Origin: Paenibacillaceae bacterium
GTDB lineage: Bacteria; Bacillota; Bacilli; Paenibacillales; NBRC-103111
Assembly: GCA_029256185.1 (NCBI GenBank)
Contig: JAQSYI010000004.1
Span: forward strand, 1 to 64,000
Direction: 5' to 3'
Length of the DNA stretch: 64,000 nucleotides
Positions 16,746-25,335 of the stretch are shown here, in pieces (position 1 is the first letter of the stretch; every line of letters begins with the position of its first letter). Made by a program: the position numbers and the translations under genes. The notes below the pieces were generated by a model. That model was not told the DNA's origin and did not search any database. It saw nothing but the letters and a program-made list of their open reading frames with translations.

Positions 16746-17363
16746 ATGAAAGTGCAATTACAAGAATGGTCGAAGCTGCTTCTTACCTACAAGTTCGCGC
16801 TGGAGGAAGTCAGCACAAAGCTGAAGATTCTTAATGAAGAGCTGCAATTTATCCACAATTATAACCCGATTGAGCATATCAAGACCCGGATCAAAAACCC
16901 CGAAAGCATCCAGGCCAAGCTGGTGCGCAAGGGCTATGCCATAACGGCGGAGAATGCCAAATCCCTGGTGAAGGATATCGCGGGAGTAAGGGTGATCTGT
17001 TCCTTCACCTCGGATATCTATCATGTGTTCGAGATGCTTAGCAGGCAAAGTGACATCCTTGTAAAGGAAGTGAAGGATTACGTCCACAATCCCAAGCCCA
17101 ACGGATACCAGAGCCTGCATGCGATTATTGAGATTCCCGTCTTTCTGACCGACCGGATTGAGCACGTACTGGTGGAGGTGCAGATCAGGACCATCGCGAT
17201 GGATTTCTGGGCCAGTTTGGAGCACAAGATTTACTATAAGTATCAAGAGAGAGTGCCTTGCCATATTCAGGAGCGTCTTAAGGAGACGGCGGATATGATT
17301 TCTTCGCTCGACCGGAGAATGTATGAACTTAATGAAGAAGTGCAGCAGTTCAAGCTTAATTAA
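16746..17363 (+). CDS. Small alarmone synthetase, RelP/YwaC (SasA) type
   Basis: A 205-residue single-domain (p)ppGpp synthetase that transfers pyrophosphate from ATP to GDP or GTP, raising alarmone during envelope or other stress. Seen: NPIEHIKTRIK, DIAGVRVICSFTSDIY, KPNGYQSLH and EVQIRTIAMDFWASLEHKIYYKY. The last two contain the synthetase catalytic residues. It is closer to YwaC/RelP (VYKFALD-type opening, YNPIEH) than to YjbM/RelQ. There is no hydrolase, TGS or ACT domain. AGGAG lies 11 bases upstream. It is followed after 37 bp by the CvfC-like gene. In B. subtilis ywaC is driven by envelope-stress sigma factors; the promoter here looks like an extended -10 instead. Confidence 0.92.
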   Translation: MKVQLQEWSKLLLTYKFALEEVSTKLKILNEELQFIHNYNPIEHIKTRIKNPESIQAKLVRKGYAITAENAKSLVKDIAGVRVICSFTSDIYHVFEMLSRQSDILVKEVKDYVHNPKPNGYQSLHAIIEIPVFLTDRIEHVLVEVQIRTIAMDFWASLEHKIYYKYQERVPCHIQERLKETADMISSLDRRMYELNEEVQQFKLN

Positions 17364-17400
17364 CCAAAGGACCCGGAATAGACGAGGAGGGTTTATCGTT

Positions 17401-18609
17401 ATGAAAATTGTGCGGGTGGAGCCTACCCCCAGTCCCAATTCCATGAAGCTTACTCTAGACACAAAGTTGAATCCGGGAGTCAGACTGAATTATGCCAAAA
17501 ACAGCTTGGCAGACGGAGCACCCTCCTATATCCGTAAGCTGCTCGGTGTCCCCGGAGTGACGGGGGTCTATCATACAGGAGACTTTATCGCGCTGGAGCG
17601 GCATCCCAAAGGGGAGTGGACGTCTATTCTGACTGAAGCCGAGTCCATTCTGGGCGTATCCGCCGGGAAGGAAACAGCGGAACCCTCACCGTCCGGCTAC
17701 CAAACAGGCGACCCGGAGACAAAGTTCAATCCCCCCGGGCATCAACCGGAGGAGCCGGCCTATGGTGAAGTAACTGTCCGGGTGCAGACATTCCGCGGCA
17801 TCCCCATGCAGGTCCGGGTCCAGTCGGGCTTGGAAGAGAAGCGGGCGGCTATGCCGGAGCGTTTCCTCGCTGCGGCAACCGAAGCCGGCTCCGCATCCGC
17901 TAACCTTATAATGGAGCGGCGCCTGGAGGAGAGGGGCGTAAGGTATGGCGAGCTGTCCGAGGTGCTGGATGAGGTGATCCGCGAGCTGGAGGCCGTCTTC
18001 AGCGAAGAAATGCTCAGAGAAGCAACGGCGTTGGCGAAGCAGTCCGATTGGGCGCCATTTGGAGACGCTGCTTCTCCTCCCGTTCCTGATTCATTCTTGG
18101 ATGATGTGTCCCAAGCTTTGGAGCATCCCGATTGGAGGGTGCGGTATGCCATGCTGCAACGCCTGAAGCCGGGGACGGATGTGCTGCCTCATCTCATAAA
18201 AGCTCTCCGCGATGACCATATTTCTGTCAGACGGCTGGCGGTAGTATATACGGGGGAGATCAAGGAAGCGGACACCACAGGGCTGCTGGTGCAGGCCCTG
18301 CAGGACCGTTCTCCCGTTATCCGCCGCACAGCGGGAGACAGCATCTCGGACCGGGGGGACCCGTCCGCGGTCCCCGCCATGGAAGCGGCTCTCTCCGATC
18401 CAAGCAAGCTGGTGCGTTGGCGCGCTGCCCGATTTTTGTACGAAGTAGGGGAGCAAGGCTCCCTTCCTGCTCTGCTGCAGGCGAAGGAGGACCGGGAATT
18501 TGAAATCCGCCTGCAGATCCGCCTGGCCGTTGAACGGATTTCCGGAGGTGAGGAGGCGCTGGGATCCGTGTGGCAGCAAATGATGCGGCGCAATGAAAGC
18601 GGGGATTAA
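17401..18609 (+). CDS. YpgR/CvfC-like protein: Nfu N-terminal domain plus HEAT repeats
   Basis: A 402-residue protein. Residues 1-85 match the Nfu/NifU N-terminal scaffold domain (KIVRVEPTPSPNSMKLTLD, GVTGVYHTGDFIALER). A proline-rich linker follows, then from about 230 a set of HEAT/PBS-lyase-like repeats (PDWRVRYAMLQRL, DDHISVRRLAVVYTGE, DRSPVIRRTAGDS). Relatives are called conserved virulence factor C in Staphylococcus and YpgR in Bacillus; their activity is unknown. Iron-sulfur handling is suggested by the first domain only. GAGGAGG lies 10 bases before ATG 17401. The short gap to relP suggests cotranscription. Confidence 0.85.
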   Translation: MKIVRVEPTPSPNSMKLTLDTKLNPGVRLNYAKNSLADGAPSYIRKLLGVPGVTGVYHTGDFIALERHPKGEWTSILTEAESILGVSAGKETAEPSPSGYQTGDPETKFNPPGHQPEEPAYGEVTVRVQTFRGIPMQVRVQSGLEEKRAAMPERFLAAATEAGSASANLIMERRLEERGVRYGELSEVLDEVIRELEAVFSEEMLREATALAKQSDWAPFGDAASPPVPDSFLDDVSQALEHPDWRVRYAMLQRLKPGTDVLPHLIKALRDDHISVRRLAVVYTGEIKEADTTGLLVQALQDRSPVIRRTAGDSISDRGDPSAVPAMEAALSDPSKLVRWRAARFLYEVGEQGSLPALLQAKEDREFEIRLQIRLAVERISGGEEALGSVWQQMMRRNESGD

Positions 18610-18626
18610 TTCCCGTCTGCATAACG

Positions 18627-18675
18627 GGCGCTCCCTTGGAGAAACCTTACAATACAGTGAAATGTAGGGGGCGCC
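18627..18675 (+). promoter_or_regulatory. Leader hairpin covering the gerB ribosome binding site
   Basis: GGCGCTCCCT (18627-18636) pairs with AGGGGGCGCC (18666-18675) over 10 bp, with one G-U pair. AGGGGG is the only plausible Shine-Dalgarno site for ATG 18680, so the stem would block translation when formed. Confidence 0.55.
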
Positions 18676-18679
18676 AACG

Positions 18680-19792
18680 ATGAAATCTCCAAAACCGACC
18701 TTATTATCCGCTATTCTGGTGATGATGTTGACAGTGGGAATGTCGAACCATGTGTTTTTGATTCCGGCTCTTGTAGAGGCATCACAACGGGATTCATGGC
18801 TTGCGCTGCTGCTGTCGTCCCCGGCTGTCTTCATTTTAGTTTTCGTGATGATGTATATCTCCCGCGCTATGTCCAACGAACCCCTGGCCCAATGGTTTCA
18901 TGTGGTGACAGGACCCGCCCCCGCCTATATTTTCCGCGTGCTTATATCCTTGTATTGCTTAACCAACGCCTATTTTACCCTATATGAAACAACCATCTGG
19001 ATCCGGGTCAATTTTTTGCAGAATACTCCGGTGATCTTTACAGGTGTTGCTCTCATGATGATCTGCTACACTGGTGCGCGCAAAGGACTGCGAACCATTG
19101 CCAACGCATCGGGCATCCTGCTTCCCATCGTCTTTTTATTCGGCTTTTCCATTGCTTTCATTAATGTGAAGTACAAGGATTATTCCCAACTGTTCCCGCT
19201 GCTGGAGCATGGCTGGGCCCCGCTGGCCATGGGGGGCATGTATTCCCTGGCCGGCTCTTTCGAGATTCTCCTGATCTTGTTCATACAGCCCAATCTGTCC
19301 TCGAGGCTGAAGCTGAAGCCCATGCTGGCGTTGGCCGCTATTGTGGTCGGCTTCACAATGGGGCCGCTTATAGGGGCGCTTACGGAATTTAACCCCTACG
19401 AGGCCAGATTGGTCAGGTTCCCGGCTTATGAGGAATGGCGGCTTGCCGCTGTGGGGAAATTTTTGGCTCAGACAGACTTTCTCTCCATCTTCCAGTGGAT
19501 AACAGGGGCGTTTATCCGGATATGTTTCCTGCTGCATGTTACGGCAGAGATGTGGAATATTAAATCCGAGAAGAAGCGCAGCACGTTTTTGCTGCTGGTC
19601 TCCACTTTGTTCGTGCTGATCAATATGATTCCATTAAGTGATATGAGTATGCACGAATTTACCGTGGCGTGGGTGTATCCAGGCAACTTCGGGTTTTTGA
19701 CCGGTGCACTGCTATGTCTTGCAGCTGTTGCCTATTTCTCTCGGAAAAGGGTGAGAAACAAGCATGGAAACGAAGGAACAGGCGGGCCTTAA
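18680..19792 (+). CDS. Spore germination receptor permease subunit (GerAB type)
   Basis: A 370-residue protein with about ten transmembrane helices, of the amino acid/polyamine transporter-like GerAB family (spore germination permease). It acts in the inner membrane of the spore, where GerAB subunits bind the germinant. Seen: N-terminal LLSAILVMMLTVGMSNHVFLIP, several long helices, and a short basic tail. It is the first gene of a three-gene operon and overlaps the next by 29 bp. The order B-A-C differs from the A-B-C order of B. subtilis gerA but occurs in this group. A forespore (sigma-G) promoter is expected; I could not place one with confidence. Confidence 0.92.
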   Translation: MKSPKPTLLSAILVMMLTVGMSNHVFLIPALVEASQRDSWLALLLSSPAVFILVFVMMYISRAMSNEPLAQWFHVVTGPAPAYIFRVLISLYCLTNAYFTLYETTIWIRVNFLQNTPVIFTGVALMMICYTGARKGLRTIANASGILLPIVFLFGFSIAFINVKYKDYSQLFPLLEHGWAPLAMGGMYSLAGSFEILLILFIQPNLSSRLKLKPMLALAAIVVGFTMGPLIGALTEFNPYEARLVRFPAYEEWRLAAVGKFLAQTDFLSIFQWITGAFIRICFLLHVTAEMWNIKSEKKRSTFLLLVSTLFVLINMIPLSDMSMHEFTVAWVYPGNFGFLTGALLCLAAVAYFSRKRVRNKHGNEGTGGP

Positions 19793-21284
19793 GTCTCCCG
19801 CGGAGGCGGATGAACCATTTTTTCAGAATTATTTCCGACTAAGCGGCGATGTTATGCTCCAGCCCCAGAAATACAGCAGCAGCGCAAGTGCAGATGGAGA
19901 AGATGCTGTCGTAGAAATATTGTTGATCTACTGCAAGGGGATGGTGGACAGCAAGCTGATGCTGCAGGTGGTACAGCCAGACCTGTCCTTGCTCCATGGT
20001 CAGCCGCCTCCGCAGTCGGGAGAGGATTTGCAGCGTATAACCACGCTCCCCTTATTCCCGCTTCCGGAGGGGGAGGAATGGCTGGAGGATGTAAGCCGCC
20101 TTTTGTTCAGCGGATATCTGATTTTATTCGTAAAGAACCTCAAGGCAGTGTACGCCCTTGACATATCCGATCTGCCGTCACGGACACCGGAAGAATCATC
20201 TATGGAGCCTTCGCTCAAGGGGCCCCGCGATGGTTTCACGGAGAGTCTGGACACCAATCTGGCGCTGATCCGCAAGCGGCTCCGTTCTCATTCCATGTGT
20301 GTTGAAATTACTGTGCTGGGCAGAAGAGGGCAAAACAGAATCGCCCTGGTCTACATCGGGGATGTGATTAACCAGGAAATTCTCGAGGAAATCCGCAAGA
20401 GAATAACAACACTGGATCAGGATGCGGTAATCGGCACCTCCATGATTGAGCGGATGGTAGTAGGGCACAAGATGAAGAGTTTGTTTCCTCCGTTCGATAC
20501 TACAGGGCGGGGAGATTATGTGGCCAGTTCTCTGCTGAACGGCCGGTTTGCCGTTCTTTGCGACGGCTCGCCTATGGGCACCATTGCCCCAATTAGCATC
20601 TTTAATCTGATTAAGTCGCCGGAAGACGAGAATATGCCTTTTCATATTGTAAGTATGCAGCGGCTGCTCCGTTACCTCGGTTTGCTGATCGCACTGTTTT
20701 TTCCGGGCTTCTACATTGGATTGACCAGCTTCAATCTGGAGCAGGTTCCGCTGCCGCTGCTGGCCACCATCGCCAATACCCGCCAAGGGTTGCCGCTGCC
20801 GGTGACACTGGAGGCGCTGATGATGCTATTTATGTTCGATTTGTTTACGGAAGCGGGACGAAGACTACCGCAGTCCATCGGCCAGACAGTTACTGTTGTC
20901 GGGGGGCTGATTATCGGAGACGCTTCGATCCGGGCGGGCATTACCTCTCCCACAGTGATCGTAATGATCGCCGTTTCGATTATCGCCACTTATACCTTGG
21001 TGGATCCCATTTTGAGCGGTACGGTATCCCAAGTAAGAATTTTCATTCTTACCTTGTCCTCCTTGCTCGGCCTTTACGGCTTTATGATCGCATTTTTGCT
21101 GTTGCTTCTGCATTTGGCGGGATTGGAGCATTTTGGCGTACCTTATCTGTCACCGGTTTCGCCGTTTAACAAGAAGGATGTATGGCAGGGGACGTTGATG
21201 AAATCCAGTCTGGACCGGGAGAAGCGGCCGGATTCCCTGCGCACCAAGGATGCAACATCCGGAAGGGAGACGAAGCCGGAGTGA
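19764..21284 (+). CDS. Spore germination receptor subunit A (GerAA type)
   Basis: A 506-residue GerA-family protein: a large N-terminal soluble domain (about 1-290), four or five membrane segments (about 300-450) and a charged C-terminal tail. Seen: the family blocks FFQNYFRLSGDVML, LIYCKGMVDSKLML, DPILSGTVSQVR and PTVIVMIAVSIIATY. Together with subunits B and C it forms the oligomeric germinant receptor. AAAGGGTGAG precedes ATG 19764, inside the end of the permease gene; its own stop overlaps the GTG of the C subunit. The operon layout points to translational coupling. Confidence 0.95.
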   Translation: METKEQAGLKSPAEADEPFFQNYFRLSGDVMLQPQKYSSSASADGEDAVVEILLIYCKGMVDSKLMLQVVQPDLSLLHGQPPPQSGEDLQRITTLPLFPLPEGEEWLEDVSRLLFSGYLILFVKNLKAVYALDISDLPSRTPEESSMEPSLKGPRDGFTESLDTNLALIRKRLRSHSMCVEITVLGRRGQNRIALVYIGDVINQEILEEIRKRITTLDQDAVIGTSMIERMVVGHKMKSLFPPFDTTGRGDYVASSLLNGRFAVLCDGSPMGTIAPISIFNLIKSPEDENMPFHIVSMQRLLRYLGLLIALFFPGFYIGLTSFNLEQVPLPLLATIANTRQGLPLPVTLEALMMLFMFDLFTEAGRRLPQSIGQTVTVVGGLIIGDASIRAGITSPTVIVMIAVSIIATYTLVDPILSGTVSQVRIFILTLSSLLGLYGFMIAFLLLLLHLAGLEHFGVPYLSPVSPFNKKDVWQGTLMKSSLDREKRPDSLRTKDATSGRETKPE

Positions 21285-22423
21285 AGCCATTGCTTGTTTT
21301 GCTGTCCGCAAGTCTGCTTCTGTCGGGATGCTGGGATATGAAGGAAGCGCAGAATATTAATTTTATTACCGCGCTTGGTGTGGATTATGCCGATAACCGC
21401 TATATTGTCTATGCTCAGATTATCGATTTTACCAATATCTCAAAACGGGAAGGGGATAGGAGCAATTCCAACTCCAGTCCCGTATGGGTGGGCAAGGGCG
21501 AGGGAAAGACGATTCTCCAGGCTCTTAATGAGGTCTACGACTCTTCGCAGCAGCAGACTCTCTGGACTCATGTCAAAGCGATCATTCTCTCCGAGCGGGT
21601 GCTGGAATCCAAGATGGCGGATGTATTCTCGGGGCTGCTCCGTTCACGGGAGATGCGTTATACCCCGTGGGTGTACGGGACCAGCAGTTCTATCCCAGGC
21701 TTGCTTTCCTCGGTCAATCTGTTGAATCAGTCCGCTCAAACTACCGAGATGTTCGAGCCTACCCAAATCTATAAACAGCGTTCCGATGTGGAGCCCGTGC
21801 ATCTACAGAAGCTGCTGAACGGAGTGCGGGAGCCGGGCAGCACGGTGCTGCTGCCGTCCATATGCAGCCAAAATGAGGTATGGACCATCAAGGGAGAGCG
21901 GCCCGCTTTGATCCGCACTAACGGCGCTTATGTCATCAGCGATAATACCAGCCAAGGTTATGTCCCGGAGGAAAAGCTGTATGGAGCGCGATATGTGAAG
22001 TTTAGGCAAATTTACAGTTATCCCATGCCGGTTATAACTGCGGACGGCAAAAACCTGTTGTTTATTATCCGCAATCCCCGTACTTCCGTTTCTATGAAAC
22101 CAGGGGAAGATGCGGTAAGCATAACCATCAAGCTTCAGACCAACATCAACCTCCTCGAATTGGAGGGAAATGCAGGACTCAGCCAAGATCAGTTGAAAAC
22201 CATCGCCGCAGAGAAGCTCCGTGAACAATTTACCAAGGCAATGGATCTTTCACGGAAGCTTGATGCCGATATCTTCGGTTTCGAAGAACATCTGTACCGG
22301 TACCACAATAAATATTGGAAGATGTGCAAGGAAAGTGGAAAGGATTTCATTCCTCTGTTTGAGTTGAAGCAGGTGGAGATTGATTTGGAGGTCAGGCATT
22401 CGAACGCGTACAACGTGCTGTAA
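21281..22423 (+). CDS. Spore germination lipoprotein subunit C (GerAC type)
   Basis: A 380-residue lipoprotein of the Ger(x)C family. Seen: signal peptide ending LLLSGC, so lipidation falls on the cysteine near residue 17; then WDMKEAQNINFITALGVDY and the three-domain Ger(x)C body, ending ELKQVEIDLEVRHSNAYNVL. The likely start is GTG 21281, which shares its GTGA with the upstream stop and has AAGGGAG 11 bases before it; a longer reading would begin inside gerA without a signal peptide at the N-terminus. It is the last gene of the operon, 12 bp from the convergent AraC gene, with no clear hairpin between. Confidence 0.93.
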   Translation: MKPLLVLLSASLLLSGCWDMKEAQNINFITALGVDYADNRYIVYAQIIDFTNISKREGDRSNSNSSPVWVGKGEGKTILQALNEVYDSSQQQTLWTHVKAIILSERVLESKMADVFSGLLRSREMRYTPWVYGTSSSIPGLLSSVNLLNQSAQTTEMFEPTQIYKQRSDVEPVHLQKLLNGVREPGSTVLLPSICSQNEVWTIKGERPALIRTNGAYVISDNTSQGYVPEEKLYGARYVKFRQIYSYPMPVITADGKNLLFIIRNPRTSVSMKPGEDAVSITIKLQTNINLLELEGNAGLSQDQLKTIAAEKLREQFTKAMDLSRKLDADIFGFEEHLYRYHNKYWKMCKESGKDFIPLFELKQVEIDLEVRHSNAYNVL

Positions 22424-22435
22424 TGATGCGGATTT

Positions 22436-23206
22436 TTATTTTTCTTTGCGGAACTGGCTGGGGCTGCAGCCGATCCTCCTGCGGAAGACACGGTGAAAAT
22501 AAGAGGCGTCGCAATAGCCAAGCTGCAGGGCGATCTCTTCCACACTCAGATTGGTTGCGGCCAACAGGTCGCAGGCCTGGTTGATGCGAAGCCGGTGCAT
22601 GTAGGACAATGGAGGCTCACCGTATTGTTTGCGGAAGGCGGTAATCAGGTAGGTTCCGCTTTTGCCGCAGCGCTTGGAGAGCCCTTCAATAGTGAGCGGC
22701 AGGGTGCAGTTCTCCTCAATATAATCCCGGATCTCCTGCTGGAAGGGATTCGGTGCATTCTGCTCTGCCTGCTCCCGGGCAAGACTGCCCAGCAGTTCTA
22801 AGAATATGCCCGAGCAGATACCGGTGTAGCAGGGCCGCTGCTCTCTCCATTCGCTGTGCAACTCGCCCAGCCTGCTCTCCATCCAATGGAAACGCCTGGT
22901 CTGCAGGCGGGCCGGAATTCCCTGCGTCAGCAGGGGAAGCGCCCATAATGTTTCTTCCCACTGTTCACGGAGAAAGCGTATGGCTGTTTTTCTGTGCGGT
23001 GATTCTCCCCATGCCATGCCTGCACGATTCGTCCCCGCCGGCAGGAAAACGGCGGCTCCCTTCTCCAACTCCCACCTTTCCCCATTCACCATATAAGCCA
23101 GCCTGCCCTCAGTAATCAGAATCAGCAGATCATAAGACTGAATGAAGGGCGGATGGCTCCAGTTCACGCCGCGTTGGTAGGTGATGATGCTAAACAGTTT
23201 GTCCAT
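22436..23206 (-). CDS. AraC family regulator
   Basis: A 256-residue regulator with an N-terminal cupin-type sensor (MVNGERWELEKGAAVFLPAG) and a C-terminal double HTH (about 160-256) with the signature EEIALQLGYCDASYFHRVFRR. GGGAGG is 7 bases before the ATG. On the minus strand TGCTACAAT near 23244 is a good extended -10. It diverges from the DUF2264-like gene, which is the obvious candidate target; no ligand can be named. Confidence 0.9.
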   Translation of the reverse strand: MDKLFSIITYQRGVNWSHPPFIQSYDLLILITEGRLAYMVNGERWELEKGAAVFLPAGTNRAGMAWGESPHRKTAIRFLREQWEETLWALPLLTQGIPARLQTRRFHWMESRLGELHSEWREQRPCYTGICSGIFLELLGSLAREQAEQNAPNPFQQEIRDYIEENCTLPLTIEGLSKRCGKSGTYLITAFRKQYGEPPLSYMHRLRINQACDLLAATNLSVEEIALQLGYCDASYFHRVFRRRIGCSPSQFRKEK

Positions 23207-23396
23207 GCAGGTTCCTCCCGGCCGGTCTAATCTGCGTTACTGCAATTGTAGCATGATATGGCCGCCTATGGCTGTGCGCTCTGAATATAACTAATGAAAG
23301 AATCATCCAGATTGAGAAAAGGATTGTTTATGGTCCCAGGTTAAGACCGCTATTATAATGGATAATGTAAAAGTCCATGATGGCGGTGATAAGAGG

Positions 23397-25190
23397 ATGA
23401 ATCTAAGAAATGTACAGAAAGCTATGAATGGCACAGCCGGAAGCACGGAAGGACCAGGGGCGTGGAAGCCTGCCAGGCGGCGCTATCTGGATATTCTGGA
23501 ATTGGCGTGGGAAGCTTACGGCCTGGAGCGGATTGCACAGAGGTTGACTGCGGACGGGACTTCGAGAATGGATCTCCATTCCTATTCCCGGGTGCTGACG
23601 GTGCTGTCCTGTCTCATACATGGAGGCCGGAAGGCGGAACTTAAGGACTTATGGAAGAACATGATGCTGGATTGCTGCCGGGATCTCCCGGGCGACCCCC
23701 AGGCGGATTTCTGCATCAAGGAAATCATGTTTTCCCAGAAGATGATGAAGGGCTGTCTGCCGGACTGGGAGGAAAGCAGCGCCGCGTGGATGAGCGAGCT
23801 GCGCAAGGTGGACCCTTACATGCATTACGGGTCTGTCTTAAGGGAGGGGAAGGACCCTGCCACTCTGCACAATATCAATATTTATAATATGGCGGGAGAG
23901 TTTCTGCGGGAAACAGAGGGGCTGACGGATACAGCCGCTTATTTCGCCGCGCATTGGCCTGTCCAGTTGGAGCGCTTCGATGAGAACGGCATGTACCGGG
24001 ACCCGGGCAACCCCATACTCTATGATCTGACCACCCGTTGCCAGATTCAGCTCTTGCTGGGCTTTGGCTACTCGGGGCCATATGCGGCCGCGCTGGATGC
24101 CCGTCTGAAAAAAGGGGGGCTGGCCACTCTGCGCCTGCAGTCTGTCTCCGGCGAACTGGCTTATGGCGGGCGGAGCAACCAGTTTTTGTTCAATGAGGCA
24201 CTGATTGCCGCCAACGGGGAGTATGAGGCGGTACGCTACGCGGGCGAGGGCAATCTGGAGCTGGCGGGAGCCTTCAAGCAGAGCGCCCGGCTGGCAGTGG
24301 AGGCGATTATGCCCTGGCTGCAGCTGCAGCCTCCCCGGCACATTAAGAACAAGTATCCCATTGAGAGCTGGCATGGAACGGAAAACTACGGCTATTACGA
24401 CAAGTATATGATCACGCTGGGGGCTTTCCTGGCGATTGGCTACTGGTTTGCGGACGATTCCATTCCGGAAGCGGAATGTCCCGCTGCGGCAGGAGGCTAT
24501 GTGTGGAACACATCCCCTTCCTTCCACCGGATCACTGCACAGGCAGGGGGATATTCCATCCAGGTGGACACTGCGGCGGATAAGCATTATGATGCCACCG
24601 GCCTGGGCCGGATTCACTGCCGCGGCGTACCGACGGAGCTGATTTTGTCAACCCCGCTGAGCCATGGGGATAAGTACCGGTTAAGCGGAGGATTGGAGCG
24701 GACCGATGCGGCAATCGGCCCGGGCTGGAGAGATCCGCAGACCGGGGAAATCCGCTATCTGGCTCAATGCGCGTCGCTTGCAGCGGAGCTTCAGGTATTG
24801 GAGGAGTCGGCGGAACGGGTGTCCTTCCAGATTATATACCGTGGAGAGGAGCTGCCCTTCGGCGTATTGAAGGAAACCTATCAGGTAAGTGCCGAAGGAG
24901 TGGCATTGGAGGCGGAGCTTGGCGGGACAGGAGACAGCGGCGCCCAGACGGAGATCTATTTCCGTATCCCGCTGATTGCAAGCAACGGGCAGGAAGTTTC
25001 CCGTATTTCATCCCATGCGGCGGGAGTGCAGCTTGAGCTGAACGGCTATTCCTATAAAGCCTCCTTCGGGCAGAGCGTTGAACTTCAGCGGGCAACCACC
25101 CGTTACGGCAACCGCAACGGGGAATATGTGCTGGCGCAGGCCCGCATGGAGGGAAATAAGGCCAGGCTGCAGATTGAAGTATTGGCCTAG
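23397..25190 (+). CDS. DUF2264-like protein, putative glycan-active enzyme
   Basis: A 597-residue cytoplasmic protein resembling DUF2264: an all-helical N-terminal part (about 1-360) with HNINIYNMAGEFLRE, YDLTTRCQIQLLLGFGYSG, GGRSNQFLFNEAL and YPIESWHGTENYGYYDKYM, then a beta-rich C-terminal part. That layout recalls (alpha/alpha)-barrel plus beta-sandwich glycosidases and lyases, and some DUF2264 relatives are placed in glycosidase families. The reaction here is not known. ATG 23397 is chosen because GGCGGTGAT (23382-23390) lies 6 bases upstream and TATAAT (23354-23359) overlaps the more distant ATG. It is divergent from an AraC regulator. Confidence 0.75.
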   Translation: MNLRNVQKAMNGTAGSTEGPGAWKPARRRYLDILELAWEAYGLERIAQRLTADGTSRMDLHSYSRVLTVLSCLIHGGRKAELKDLWKNMMLDCCRDLPGDPQADFCIKEIMFSQKMMKGCLPDWEESSAAWMSELRKVDPYMHYGSVLREGKDPATLHNINIYNMAGEFLRETEGLTDTAAYFAAHWPVQLERFDENGMYRDPGNPILYDLTTRCQIQLLLGFGYSGPYAAALDARLKKGGLATLRLQSVSGELAYGGRSNQFLFNEALIAANGEYEAVRYAGEGNLELAGAFKQSARLAVEAIMPWLQLQPPRHIKNKYPIESWHGTENYGYYDKYMITLGAFLAIGYWFADDSIPEAECPAAAGGYVWNTSPSFHRITAQAGGYSIQVDTAADKHYDATGLGRIHCRGVPTELILSTPLSHGDKYRLSGGLERTDAAIGPGWRDPQTGEIRYLAQCASLAAELQVLEESAERVSFQIIYRGEELPFGVLKETYQVSAEGVALEAELGGTGDSGAQTEIYFRIPLIASNGQEVSRISSHAAGVQLELNGYSYKASFGQSVELQRATTRYGNRNGEYVLAQARMEGNKARLQIEVLA

Positions 25191-25224
25191 GCCCTGACCG
25201 GCGCAATATTTATATACGAATAAG

Positions 25225-25272
25225 TTGCGAAAACTAATGCGATTAGTTAAAATAAAACTAATCACATTAGTT
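25225..25272 (+). promoter_or_regulatory. Promoter with paired palindromic operators for the MBL-TetR operon
   Basis: TTGCGA (25225-25230), 17 bp, TAAAAT (25248-25253). Two near-identical operators AACTAAT-N3-ATTAGTT lie at 25232-25248, inside the spacer, and at 25256-25272, over the start of transcription, 24 bp apart centre to centre. The layout suits repression by the TetR protein encoded in the operon. Confidence 0.75.
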
Positions 25273-25335
25273 TTTTATTTGCTTGGATGTGCTTCGGCAA
25301 TCATTGCGGGCTTAATAATGGGGAGGGGTGGCTGC

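Noticed and set aside
18619..18655. Sigma-G promoter for the germination operon
   Set aside because: GCATA is present but no CATNNTA-like -10 lies at the required spacing.
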